Part shown: piece after piece, positions 9,797 through 17,908 of the stretch
How the letters are laid out: each line of letters begins with the position of its first letter
How positions within the stretch are numbered: position 1 is the stretch's first letter
Source: Bdellovibrio sp. UBA4095
GTDB lineage: Bacteria > Bdellovibrionota > Bdellovibrionia > Bdellovibrionales > Bdellovibrionaceae
Direction: 5' to 3'
NCBI GenBank assembly: GCA_002381805.1
Contig: DFXZ01000004.1
Span: forward strand, 930,001-994,000
Length of the DNA stretch: 64,000 bases
Notes under the pieces: model-generated
The model's database searches: none
Told to the model about the DNA's origin: nothing
What the model saw: only the letters and a program-made list of their open reading frames with translations
Made by a program: the position numbers and the translations under genes

Positions 9797-9853
9797 TAGC
9801 AATGCCAGTTTAAGGGTTGACGAATCCCCAAGGATTTAAGAAAACCCTTTGTG

Positions 9854-10903
9854 ATGGCCGACATTCCTGTAAAGTCTTCTGATTCTGTTGTTTCCCGAGC
9901 TGCAAAAATCTCTGTGGTCGCCAGTTTGTTCATCTTTTTGCTGAAGGCTTATGCTTACAAGGTAACTCAGTCGCAAGCGGTCTTGTCCGATGCTTTAGAA
10001 AGCATCATCAATGTCCTTGCAGCTGGCGTCGCTCTTTTTGTCATTCGATTTGCGTCTCAGCCTGCGGACTATGAGCATCCTTATGGGCACGGGAAGGCAG
10101 AATATTTTTCGTCTGCTTTCGAAGGTGGAATGATTTTCTTTGCGGCGCTCATGATTATTTTGGAAAGCGCCAAAGCTCTGGTTTTTAACGAACCACCTCA
10201 GAAGTTAGAGTTAGGTTTGTTAATTATTGGCGGTGCCTCATGTTTAAATTTGGTCTTGGGGTTTTACCTTAAGCATATAGGCAAAACGCATCACTCTGAA
10301 GCCTTGAAGGCCAGTGGTGCCCATGTCCTATCAGATGTTTGGACCACTCTGGGTGTCATGGTAGGATTGGGTCTGGTTCTTCTGACAAATTTAAATTGGT
10401 TGGATCCTTTAGTGGCGATGCTTGTAGGTGCGAACCTGGCATTTTCCGGTTACAAAATCGTGCGCAAGTCCTTGGGTGGTTTGCTTGACGAGGTGGATGA
10501 ATCTACCTTAGTGCACCTTAGCGCCGCCTTAGAAAAAAATCGTGTACCCGAGACCATCGAGATTCATCACCTGCGTACGATTCGTTCGGGCCGATTTCAT
10601 CATGTTGATGCTCACGTTGCCGTCCCTGAGTATATGGATATTGCTCGCCTTCACAGAGAAATTCATGAGTTCGAACGAAGAGTAGTCGGGGACTATCCTT
10701 TCGACGGAGAAATCGCTTTTCACATCGACCCATGTAAAAAATCCTACTGTCCTACTTGCTCTGTCGTTGATTGTCCCATTCGCCAAGCATCCTTTGACTC
10801 TTTAAGACAGTGGACAGTGAAAAGCTTGACCGCTGGTCCGCGTCCGACTATTGAAGGGACGCATGACGACAACGGTTCTGACCCCTCCAAGAAGACAGAT
10901 TAA
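9854..10903 (+). CDS. Cation diffusion facilitator family transporter
   Basis: An inner-membrane antiporter of the CDF family (Zn2+, Fe2+ or Mn2+ out, protons in), about 349 residues. Six membrane segments are visible. The metal-site motifs are SDALESIIN in segment 2 and HVLSD in segment 5, with HPYGHGKAE in the loop between segments 2 and 3. A cytoplasmic CTD (about 210-290) follows, then a Cys-rich tail (CKKSYCPTCSVVDC) that could bind metal and is not typical for the family. The start is ATG 9854; a GTG sits directly before it. No strong ribosome binding site is visible. The last 41 bases overlap trmB. Confidence 0.88.
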   Translation: MADIPVKSSDSVVSRAAKISVVASLFIFLLKAYAYKVTQSQAVLSDALESIINVLAAGVALFVIRFASQPADYEHPYGHGKAEYFSSAFEGGMIFFAALMIILESAKALVFNEPPQKLELGLLIIGGASCLNLVLGFYLKHIGKTHHSEALKASGAHVLSDVWTTLGVMVGLGLVLLTNLNWLDPLVAMLVGANLAFSGYKIVRKSLGGLLDEVDESTLVHLSAALEKNRVPETIEIHHLRTIRSGRFHHVDAHVAVPEYMDIARLHREIHEFERRVVGDYPFDGEIAFHIDPCKKSYCPTCSVVDCPIRQASFDSLRQWTVKSLTAGPRPTIEGTHDDNGSDPSKKTD

Positions 10904-11570
10904 TATCACTAAAGATCTACCGCGCCAGAATGCTTATACGTTGGCTTTAAATGGTGAATATTCTCACGTAGCATTTGATGAGCTCAGAGCCCCACTGAAC
11001 AAGGGGAAATGGCGGTCTGATGTTTTTAAGGTGGATGCCAACGTGCCAATGGATGTCGAGGTAGGTACGGGCAATGGAACTTATTTTGCTCACCATGCCT
11101 CCAGTAATCCGGACCGACTTTTAGTGGGCCTAGAGTTAAAGTACAAGCCCCTGATTCAAAGCATTCGCCGAGCCGTCAATGCGAACTGCAAGAACGCAGC
11201 GATCACTCGTTTTCACGCATTCAATATCGATGAACTTTTCGTGGAAGGCGAGATTGATAATGTTTATATCCATTTTCCAGATCCGTGGACTTCGCCTAAA
11301 AAACCGAAGAATCGTTTTGTCTGCAAAGAGAACTTGGACCTTCTTTATCGTCTGCAAAAGCCAGGTTCATTTATAAACTTCAAAACGGATTCGCTGGAGT
11401 ATTTCTTGTGGGCTATGGATGAGATTCGTCAGTCGCCCTATAAGATTCTTTTTGAAACTCAGGATCTTCATAATTCCACAATGCGGTCAGAGAATTTCGA
11501 AACCGCCTTTGAAAAAATATTCTTGCGAAACGGCATAAAGATTAATCTGGTACGTCTGCAAAAAGACTGA
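10863..11570 (+). CDS. trmB: tRNA (guanine-N7-)-methyltransferase
   Basis: Methylates G46 in the variable loop of tRNAs using SAM; 235 residues. The SAM-binding glycine motif is VEVGTGNGTYF, followed by GLELKYK. The TrmB signature HFPDPWTSPKKPKNR is present (canonical PDPW-x-K-x-RH-x-KRR). The ATG at 10863 is chosen because GAAGGGA lies just upstream; the open frame begins at a TTG 12 bases earlier. It overlaps the end of the cation transporter and abuts the convergent ferredoxin gene without a single spare base. Confidence 0.93.
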   Translation: MTTTVLTPPRRQINITKDLPRQNAYTLALNGEYSHVAFDELRAPLNKGKWRSDVFKVDANVPMDVEVGTGNGTYFAHHASSNPDRLLVGLELKYKPLIQSIRRAVNANCKNAAITRFHAFNIDELFVEGEIDNVYIHFPDPWTSPKKPKNRFVCKENLDLLYRLQKPGSFINFKTDSLEYFLWAMDEIRQSPYKILFETQDLHNSTMRSENFETAFEKIFLRNGIKINLVRLQKD

Positions 11571-11858
11571 TCACCAGTAGGTGGCGTCGACGACGATGTC
11601 GCCTTTGATCTGGACCTGGCAGCTGATTCTGACGTTGGCAGGCAGATTGTGTTTTTCCCTTAAGAACTCTTCAGTCGGGTTCTCTGCAGAAAGATTTTTT
11701 GCTCCGGACACAACAGTGATTTTGCATTTGGCGCAAACGCCGTCGCCATGACAGCTCGATGCAACCGGATGACCCGAACTCAACAGAGATTCCATCAGGT
11801 TTGCACCCTCTTGAACTTCGAAAGCAGCTCGTTTTTTTAAGAAAGAAACGGTGGGCAT
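11571..11858 (-). CDS. 2Fe-2S ferredoxin
   Basis: Small electron carrier of 95 residues. The cysteines are spaced C-x5-C-x2-C-x34-C (CHGDGVCAKC, then ISCQ), which is the adrenodoxin/ISC-type spacing rather than the plant-type C-x4-C. The open frame extends upstream to 11951, but the ATG at 11858 gives the family's normal N-terminus; its ribosome binding site is weak. It is divergent from trxB with about 110 bases between the starts, and its stop codon abuts the trmB stop (TGATCA, both strands). The redox partner is not evident here. Confidence 0.88.
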   Translation of the reverse strand: MPTVSFLKKRAAFEVQEGANLMESLLSSGHPVASSCHGDGVCAKCKITVVSGAKNLSAENPTEEFLREKHNLPANVRISCQVQIKGDIVVDATYW

Positions 11859-11967
11859 AAGACCATTGTAGCTGACGCAGTCCAAAAGGTGCAAAGAACT
11901 AATGAAATGAAACCGAATTGTGGTAGCCTTGTGACTGCAAATGTCTCCCATTGATGAGGTTTTATCT

Positions 11968-12912
11968 ATGTCTTCTGATCAGAAAATTGAAAACGTAATT
12001 ATTATTGGTTCAGGTCCTGCCGGTTTAACGTCTGCTATTTATACGGCACGTGCAAATTTGGAACCTCTTATGATTGAAGGTGAAGAGTCCGGTGGTCAGT
12101 TGATGTTGACTACTGAGGTTGAAAATTTCCCGGGTTTCGAACATGGAATTACTGGGCCCGATCTAGTAGGTGTGATGAGAAAGCAAGCGGAACGATTTGG
12201 TACTCGCTTCATCACCAAGAACGTGACCAAGGTCGATTTTTCCCAGCGGCCATTTAAGGTTTGGATCGGCGATAAGCTGCATCTTACCCAGTCTGTGATT
12301 ATTTCGACGGGAGCTAGTGCAAAATATTTGGGACTGCCATCGGAAAAGCAATACGCCAATCGTGGTGTCTCTGCTTGTGCAACTTGCGATGGCGCATTTT
12401 TCCGTAATCAAGAAATCGGTGTCATTGGTGGTGGAGACACTGCGATGGAAGAGGCACAGTTTCTGACGCGTTTTGCGAGCAAAGTTTATGTTATTCACCG
12501 CCGGGATAGTTTCAGGGCATCTAAGATCATGGTCGACCGGGTCCTAAAGAACCCAAAAATCGAAGTGCTTTGGAATACGGAAGTGATCGAAGTTCTGGGT
12601 GATGGAAAAGGTATGACGGGCGCGAAGCTTAGAAGCACTGCTGACGGGGCGGTTCGTGATTTGCCTATCACCGGAATGTTCTTAGCTATTGGACATAAGC
12701 CCAATACCGACCTGTTTAAGGACGTTTTGGACATGAATGAGACAGGATATTTGATCACACAGCCAAATAGCACATATACTAATGTTCCAGGAGTGTTCGC
12801 AGCCGGTGACGTTCAAGATCACGTTTACCGTCAGGCTATCACTGCTGCTGGCACTGGATGTATGGCTGCGATTGATTGTGAAAGATGGCTTGAAGAACAA
12901 GCTGCTCACTAA
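11968..12912 (+). CDS. trxB: Thioredoxin-disulfide reductase
   Basis: FAD/NADPH flavoenzyme of 314 residues that reduces thioredoxin. It has the FAD motif GSGPAGLTSAIY (14-25), the redox-active CATC at 137-140 in SACATCDGAFF, the NADPH motif GGGDTAMEEA and the C-terminal FAD contact GVFAAGDVQDHVYRQ. The ATG at 11968 has GATGAGGT 8-15 bases upstream; the open frame begins 27 bases earlier. The stop is 7 bases before the next gene, so the two are co-transcribed. No thioredoxin gene lies nearby. Confidence 0.95.
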   Translation: MSSDQKIENVIIIGSGPAGLTSAIYTARANLEPLMIEGEESGGQLMLTTEVENFPGFEHGITGPDLVGVMRKQAERFGTRFITKNVTKVDFSQRPFKVWIGDKLHLTQSVIISTGASAKYLGLPSEKQYANRGVSACATCDGAFFRNQEIGVIGGGDTAMEEAQFLTRFASKVYVIHRRDSFRASKIMVDRVLKNPKIEVLWNTEVIEVLGDGKGMTGAKLRSTADGAVRDLPITGMFLAIGHKPNTDLFKDVLDMNETGYLITQPNSTYTNVPGVFAAGDVQDHVYRQAITAAGTGCMAAIDCERWLEEQAAH

Positions 12913-12919
12913 GGGAAAT

Positions 12920-13417
12920 ATGAAAGACAAAAAAATCAACACGAAGGATTTAGTTCAAAAGATCGAAAAGATGACCAAGGCGCGTATTGCTAGTCAGGAT
13001 GTGGTTTCTTTAGATCAGTTTCGTGAGGCGAAAAAGAAACTAGATCCGAAAGTGATTTTGATTATCGAAGACGACGAGACCATGCGTTTAGCCATGAAGA
13101 GGATTATCGAGGCTGAAGGGCATGTGACGAAGTTGGCAGCGGATGCTACCGAGTTGTCGACTGCCCTTGATGATCATCCTGTTGATTTGATTCTTATGGA
13201 TGTCGGTTTACCTTGGGTGAATGGTTTTGAACTAGCTCAGCTACTTAAGGAGCATAAAGACCTTAAGAAAATCCCATTGGTTTTTGTCTCAGGCAAAGCT
13301 AGTGAAGAGGACATGAAAAAGGCTTTCGAAATCGGGGCTGACGATTACATCAAAAAACCTTTCGATGTTGAAAAACTTAAAAAGACAGTGGAAACCCTCC
13401 TCAGATTGAACGAATAG
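12920..13417 (+). CDS. Stand-alone response regulator receiver protein
   Basis: 165 residues; a lysine-rich N-terminal helix (1-38) followed by a complete receiver domain (about 40-160). The acidic pair is IEDDE, the phosphoacceptor is in ILMDVGLPW and the conserved lysine is in IKKPFD. There is no output domain, so it probably acts through protein contacts, like CheY or Spo0F. The start at 12920 has AAGGGA just upstream and the gene follows trxB after 7 bases. The partner kinase is not in the window. Confidence 0.85.
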   Translation: MKDKKINTKDLVQKIEKMTKARIASQDVVSLDQFREAKKKLDPKVILIIEDDETMRLAMKRIIEAEGHVTKLAADATELSTALDDHPVDLILMDVGLPWVNGFELAQLLKEHKDLKKIPLVFVSGKASEEDMKKAFEIGADDYIKKPFDVEKLKKTVETLLRLNE

Positions 13418-13483
13418 CCCTTTGATCACTTACTGGACATAGATAGAATCTGGTTTATATGTCTCAAAAAGGGATTCTCACGA

Positions 13484-13508
13484 AAACGGCTTCAACTTAG
13501 GGCCGTTT
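13484..13508 (+). terminator. Possible weak terminator after the trxB operon
   Basis: AAACGGC and GCCGTTT form a 7-base-pair stem with an 11-base loop, 66 bases after the stop of the response regulator. The T tract is short (TTTCTT), so termination may be inefficient. Confidence 0.3.
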
Positions 13509-13527
13509 CTTCCGACCAATATAATGT

Positions 13528-14268
13528 ATGTCACGTGGTAAGGCAGTTGCAGTTATCTGCTTCGTTGTAGCGGGAATGGTTTTCTTTTTGTCTCAGAACA
13601 AGAAGCTGCTTTCCGTGGAATCTGCCGCCACGTCGAATGCAACTGATGAATCTTCTTCGGAACCTTCGCATGAAGGCGCTAAGGTTAAGCCTACTCAGCA
13701 GGACAATGAGAAAGTCACTGCCGCTGTGTTTGAGGCTCGTACAGGATCCATGCAGGCACGAAGAATCCGCCAACCTCAACAGGTCCGCCAATCTGGAAGC
13801 TTAAAGCAATTTGAAAAAGAACTGGAACCTAGTCACCTCTTTGCCGACACCCATTGGAATTTGTGGCAAGGGATACGGGCTGTTTCAGCTTCTGAAGCCG
13901 ACGTGGCGCCTGCAAACTACCTAGCTAACGTGAGCGGTTACTACCTGGTTGAGGACAAGGAATTTAAGGCACAAGAAAGTCTTGTCGGACAGGCTGAACC
14001 TCTTATTTACTACAATCAGAGAACTCATCAAGCGGGCGTTGTTACAGGCACTCTAAAAATCACCTTGCGTAAGCCGGGGAGCATAGAGAGCTTAAGTTCT
14101 CGTCATAGACTGAGAGTTGAAGGCGCTTTTCCGCATCTCAACTTATTCATGGTTCGCTCTACTTATGAACCAGTAGATCTTCAATTACTGCAAAAACAAC
14201 TTCTGGCTGACGCGGATATTGCTCAGGTTGAAGTAGAAATCTTGAGTCGGCAGTATGAGAAAAATTAG
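13528..14268 (+). CDS. Membrane-anchored protein resembling a free-standing subtilase prodomain
   Basis: 246 residues. An N-terminal membrane anchor or uncleaved signal (residues 7-21) is followed by a polar linker. The C-terminal 80 residues (about 165-243) look like the prodomain found in front of many bacterial subtilases: a TGTLKITLRKPGS strand, then RHRLRVEGAFPHLNLFMVRS, then helix and DADIAQVEVEI, close to the usual pattern ending in VEYAEPN. The gene overlaps the subtilase gene downstream by 14 bases. I infer that it chaperones or inhibits that protease in trans. No database match was run. The start lacks a Shine-Dalgarno sequence. Confidence 0.6.
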   Translation: MSRGKAVAVICFVVAGMVFFLSQNKKLLSVESAATSNATDESSSEPSHEGAKVKPTQQDNEKVTAAVFEARTGSMQARRIRQPQQVRQSGSLKQFEKELEPSHLFADTHWNLWQGIRAVSASEADVAPANYLANVSGYYLVEDKEFKAQESLVGQAEPLIYYNQRTHQAGVVTGTLKITLRKPGSIESLSSRHRLRVEGAFPHLNLFMVRSTYEPVDLQLLQKQLLADADIAQVEVEILSRQYEKN

Positions 14269-15988
14269 GCAAAATGCCAGCCGGCTTTCGAAAGTTGCGT
14301 TGATATTCGTCGGGCTATTAGTATTGTTTACGAATTGCTCGGAAGGTGAATTTGTTCCAAGAGATCCAGCTACGGCAGCTGTTGTTGGCTCTGATCCACT
14401 TCTTCCTTATGCCTGGCATTTAAATAATACCGGTCAAACAGTCTTTGCAAAAGAGGCCGGGACGGCGGGCGCTGACCTAAATATGCGATCGACCGAAAGC
14501 CAAGGTCTGACAGGAAGAGGCATACTCGTGCTTGTTTCGGATGACGGTGTAGAGGATGTTCACGAGGATCTTACTCAAAACTATCAGTACGGCGGAGTTT
14601 CGAAAGACTACACGAAACCCTATCCTTATTTGGCGAACAGTTCTGCGCCGAAAGGTTCTACAGATACACATGGGACGGCTGTTGCAGGTTTGATTGCGGC
14701 TGTTCGCGATAATAGTTTGGGCGGACGTGGAGTCGCCACTGGCGCAAAAGTAGTGTCTGCGAATTTTTTATCTGAAAAGGTGCTGCAAACAAGTGTAACC
14801 TTTCTCGATCAAGTTAGCGGAAAATATGACATTTTCAACATGAGTTGGGGAACGACCCAAAACTCTATTGCCGCTCCTGATAATTCATTCGTTAATCAGT
14901 TGGCTTACGGTGTGCACTGGAACAGAAACCACAAGGGTTCATTGTATGTTAAAGCAGCCGGGAATGATTTTTTTGTCAAATGCCGAGGTGCAAAGGAAGA
15001 TGACGATAGTTTTAGTAGCTTGTGTATTGGTAATTCTAATTTCGATCCTGACAATTCAAATCCTTATCTGATTCTGACGGCAGCTCTTGATGCAAAGGGA
15101 TTCGCAACGACTTATTCATCTCCTGGTTCTAATCTTTGGGTATCCGCTCCTGGTGGAGAGTTCGGAGACGATTCTCCAGCGATGGTCACAACTGATCGAA
15201 TGGGCTGTAGCTTAGGTATTTCAAGGAAAACATCAAAAAGTGATCTCGCTTTTGAAAAAGGTGGAGTGCAAAACCCCAACTGTAACTATTCTGTCACATT
15301 TAATGGAACATCTTCTGCTGCTCCTGTGCTTTCGGGAGTCGTAGCGCTGCTTCTGGAGGCTAACCCTGAATTAACGTGGCGGGATGTGAAGTACATACTC
15401 GCAAAAACGGCGGTACCTGTAGATTATACCTTGGTGGGTTCGATCACCCATCCGTTGGAAGCCGTTTTACCATCTGCTGCTGTCTGGGAGCACGCATGGA
15501 TATTAAATAGTGCTGGTTTCAAATTTCATAACTGGTACGGCTTTGGCAAAGTGAATGTTGATGAGGCCGTTGCCTTGGCAAAAAACTATAGTCATGTTTT
15601 TGGCACTTATACCGAGACTAACTGGACTGCGAATAGGTCCGGTTTAACTTTTAATATTCCTGACAACTCTGCGACAGGTGTTTCGGATACACTGATTGTT
15701 TCAGATAATGTGAAAATCGAAGCTGTTCAGTTAAGACTCTGGGTCACTCATGCCGATATCTCTGAGCTCGCTGTGGAGCTGACTTCGCCGTCGGGTGCAA
15801 AAAGCATATTGATCAACATGCGCAATTCACTGACCGGAATGGGGAACTACGAAGGCGAGACATTCCTGACGAATGCATTCTATCAAGAAAACTCGGCAGG
15901 TACTTGGAGAATTAGGATCATCGATGGTCGCAGCGGGAACTCGGGAATGTTGACTCGGTGGAGTCTAAATTTCGCGGGCGGGCTTTAG
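14255..15988 (+). CDS. Subtilisin-like serine protease lipoprotein with proprotein-convertase P domain
   Basis: 577-residue S8B (kexin/furin-like) protease. A signal segment (13-27) ends in a lipobox-like LFTNC (Cys28); N at -1 is unusual, so lipidation is probable, not certain. The catalytic triad is intact: D96 in VSDDGVE, H139 in DTHGTAVAG, S353 in NGTSSAAP, with oxyanion N237 in KAAGND. The C-terminal about 115 residues (from about 462) form a P/homoB beta domain (SDTLIVSDN, SELAVELTSPSG, GTWRIRIIDG). There is no prodomain between the lipid anchor and the protease, which fits the separate prodomain-like gene that overlaps its 5' end. Probable role: cell-surface or periplasmic processing, possibly during predation. 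Confidence 0.92.
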   Translation: MRKIRQNASRLSKVALIFVGLLVLFTNCSEGEFVPRDPATAAVVGSDPLLPYAWHLNNTGQTVFAKEAGTAGADLNMRSTESQGLTGRGILVLVSDDGVEDVHEDLTQNYQYGGVSKDYTKPYPYLANSSAPKGSTDTHGTAVAGLIAAVRDNSLGGRGVATGAKVVSANFLSEKVLQTSVTFLDQVSGKYDIFNMSWGTTQNSIAAPDNSFVNQLAYGVHWNRNHKGSLYVKAAGNDFFVKCRGAKEDDDSFSSLCIGNSNFDPDNSNPYLILTAALDAKGFATTYSSPGSNLWVSAPGGEFGDDSPAMVTTDRMGCSLGISRKTSKSDLAFEKGGVQNPNCNYSVTFNGTSSAAPVLSGVVALLLEANPELTWRDVKYILAKTAVPVDYTLVGSITHPLEAVLPSAAVWEHAWILNSAGFKFHNWYGFGKVNVDEAVALAKNYSHVFGTYTETNWTANRSGLTFNIPDNSATGVSDTLIVSDNVKIEAVQLRLWVTHADISELAVELTSPSGAKSILINMRNSLTGMGNYEGETFLTNAFYQENSAGTWRIRIIDGRSGNSGMLTRWSLNFAGGL

Positions 15989-16065
15989 ATACAATCTATG
16001 AGTAGGTTCGATAAATCACGGAACAGCTTATGTCCCGAATATCCTATTAATAAGCAGATAAATTT

Positions 16066-16887
16066 TTAAGCGGTAGTTTTCTTTACCAGAGCTTGGTAAG
16101 CGACGTAAGCCTTTAAGAGGGCATCCAAACGAAGTGTCATTGAACTGTCTTGCTCTATGAACATCAGTCGCCGAGTGTCGCGGACATCGCCGACGATCTT
16201 GGCTCTAAATAACAAGCGAGCTTTTGTAGGGTTGGCTTCAAATGGATTCACGATAATTAAATCAAACGGCGTGTTCAGAAAGTCTTTAGGGATTTCATGT
16301 TCCAACATAGTTCCGCTTAAAGAAATATTTCGAGAATATGTTCTGAAAGAGCGGATTTTAGAGACAAGCACGACTTCAATTTTAAAATTATGACGTGTTT
16401 CTCTTCGGCGATCGGACTCGTCCTCTTCTTTTTTTGCGTGGATTTTTTTCTTGGTCGAATCGGGCTTGGTTTTTTTAATCTTTGCAAGGTCAAGCTCGTG
16501 ACCGTTGAAGTCTTGAAAGTTGTATCCGAAGTCTTCACTTTTTTGTGGGGGAACTCCGACGACCACTTGAGTGTATGAGCTTTCGAGGTCTTTAATGTTA
16601 TGCTCGATAATGCTGGTCGTTTCGGTTTCCACCTCATCAGGAGTTGATGGGGGCTTATCTCCGCAAGGCGTGGGTGGTTTGCTTAGAATGAAGTAGGTCT
16701 GTTCGGAGGCGACGAAGTCCTTGAGGCACGTCCACTCTTCCCATCCGGGAGTCCACAGAAAGTATTTGCTGAGATCTCGCGAGACAAGGGAAAGAAGAGT
16801 CACCTGTGCCTGAACAGCAGACATAGGCTTGGACTGCACTTTCTTTATAGCATCATAAATGATCCAGATTTTACCTTGTACTTGCAT
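16066..16887 (-). CDS. GYF_2-like plus PilZ domain protein (probable c-di-GMP receptor)
   Basis: 273 residues. The N-terminus (1-60) resembles the GYF_2/DUF4339 fold: a short IWIIYD strand, then FLWTPGWEEWTCLKDF, the usual W-x-x-G-x-x-W pattern. A charged linker (about 75-160) leads to a PilZ domain (about 160-268) with RRRETRHNF and NISLSGTML, corresponding to the c-di-GMP-binding RxxxR and (D/N)xSxxG motifs. It follows dppF on the same strand after 52 bases. Its ribosome binding site GGGAG is inside a perfect hairpin, listed separately. A diguanylate cyclase gene lies 7 kb away. The output of this receptor is unknown. Confidence 0.82.
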   Translation of the reverse strand: MQVQGKIWIIYDAIKKVQSKPMSAVQAQVTLLSLVSRDLSKYFLWTPGWEEWTCLKDFVASEQTYFILSKPPTPCGDKPPSTPDEVETETTSIIEHNIKDLESSYTQVVVGVPPQKSEDFGYNFQDFNGHELDLAKIKKTKPDSTKKKIHAKKEEDESDRRRETRHNFKIEVVLVSKIRSFRTYSRNISLSGTMLEHEIPKDFLNTPFDLIIVNPFEANPTKARLLFRAKIVGDVRDTRRLMFIEQDSSMTLRLDALLKAYVAYQALVKKTTA

Positions 16888-16890
16888 TGT

Positions 16891-16914
16891 ACTCCCTAAG
16901 AGATCCTAGGGAGT
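16891..16914 (-). promoter_or_regulatory. Hairpin that hides the ribosome binding site of the PilZ gene
   Basis: In the minus-strand RNA, ACTCCCTA pairs perfectly with TAGGGAGT (8 base pairs, 8-base loop). The 3' arm contains the Shine-Dalgarno GGGAG and ends 3 bases before the start codon. No U tract follows, so it is not an ordinary terminator for dppF. It looks like a translational switch or RNA thermometer. Confidence 0.6.
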
Positions 16915-16939
16915 TTATCGGGACAAAATGGGGCGGGCT

Positions 16940-17908
16940 TTACACACGAATGCAGGCTGCGACGTGATCTTTTGCTTTTTCCTCGAGCGGCGGGACGATA
17001 GTCTTGCAATCGTCGATAGCGATCGGGCAGCGTGGATTGAAGTGACATCCTGATGGCGGATTAATTGGTGAAGGAACATCGCCAGTCAAAATGATACGCT
17101 CTTCTTTTCCTCTTGGATCCGGAACGGGAATCGCCGAAAGCAAGGCTTTTGTATAGGGATGCTTGGGGTTGCGGTAAAGCTCTTCAGCTTCAGCCATTTC
17201 AACGATCTTACCTAAGTACATGACCGCTACGCGGTTTGATACGTGTTCAACCACTTTTAAATCATGCGCGATAAAAATGTAGGTCAAGCCAAGCTTTTGT
17301 TGAAGCTCCATGAGCAGGTTGATCACCTGAGCTTGGATCGAGACATCTAGTGCAGAGACGGGCTCGTCACAGACAATGAGTTCAGGATTTACTGCTAAGG
17401 CGCGAGCAATGCCCACGCGTTGACGTTGTCCTCCAGAAAATTCGTGTGGATAACGATTCAAATGTTCGCGGCGCAAACCCACAAGGTCGATAAGCTGAGA
17501 AATGCGATCTTGGCGGTCTTTTGCAGACTCAAATAGGTTATGAATAATCAGTGGTTCCTCAAGAATAGAACCGATAGTCATTCGAGGATTTAAAGAAGCA
17601 AACGGATCTTGGAAAATGATTTGCATTTTCCGGCGCATCTCACGCAGCTCTTCGCCTTTGATATGTGTGATGTCTTTGCCATTATAAAATATGTTCCCGG
17701 ACGTCACATCATGAAGGCGAATCAAACAGCGGCCCAACGTAGACTTGCCACATCCAGATTCACCTACAAGACCTAAGGTCTCACCTTTTTTAATTTCAAA
17801 AGAAATTCCTTGAACGGCTTTGACGCTGGCGACCTCGCGACTGAATAAGCCACCATGGATGGGGAAGCTTTTCGTGACGTTTTCAACTTTCAAAAGAGGA
17901 GTGCTCAT
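16940..17908 (-). CDS. dppF: Oligopeptide/dipeptide ABC transporter ATP-binding protein
   Basis: 322-residue ATPase of the DppF/OppF type. Walker A is GESGCGKSTLGR (about 53-64), the signature is FSGGQRQRVGIARAL and Walker B is LIVCDEPVSALD. The C-terminal oligopeptide-transporter extension contains CHFNPRCPIAIDDC, a cysteine pattern found in this family. Its start overlaps the dppD stop by one base (TAATG), so the two are translationally coupled. No permease gene adjoins; the YejBE-like permease at 2-4 kb is the likely partner. Confidence 0.92.
   Translation of the reverse strand: MSTPLLKVENVTKSFPIHGGLFSREVASVKAVQGISFEIKKGETLGLVGESGCGKSTLGRCLIRLHDVTSGNIFYNGKDITHIKGEELREMRRKMQIIFQDPFASLNPRMTIGSILEEPLIIHNLFESAKDRQDRISQLIDLVGLRREHLNRYPHEFSGGQRQRVGIARALAVNPELIVCDEPVSALDVSIQAQVINLLMELQQKLGLTYIFIAHDLKVVEHVSNRVAVMYLGKIVEMAEAEELYRNPKHPYTKALLSAIPVPDPRGKEERIILTGDVPSPINPPSGCHFNPRCPIAIDDCKTIVPPLEEKAKDHVAACIRV

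Noticed and set aside
13520..13525. Perfect TATAAT three bases before the start of the prodomain-like gene
   Set aside because: The start site would lie inside the gene and no -35 element is found at a proper distance; a leaderless start from it is unlikely.
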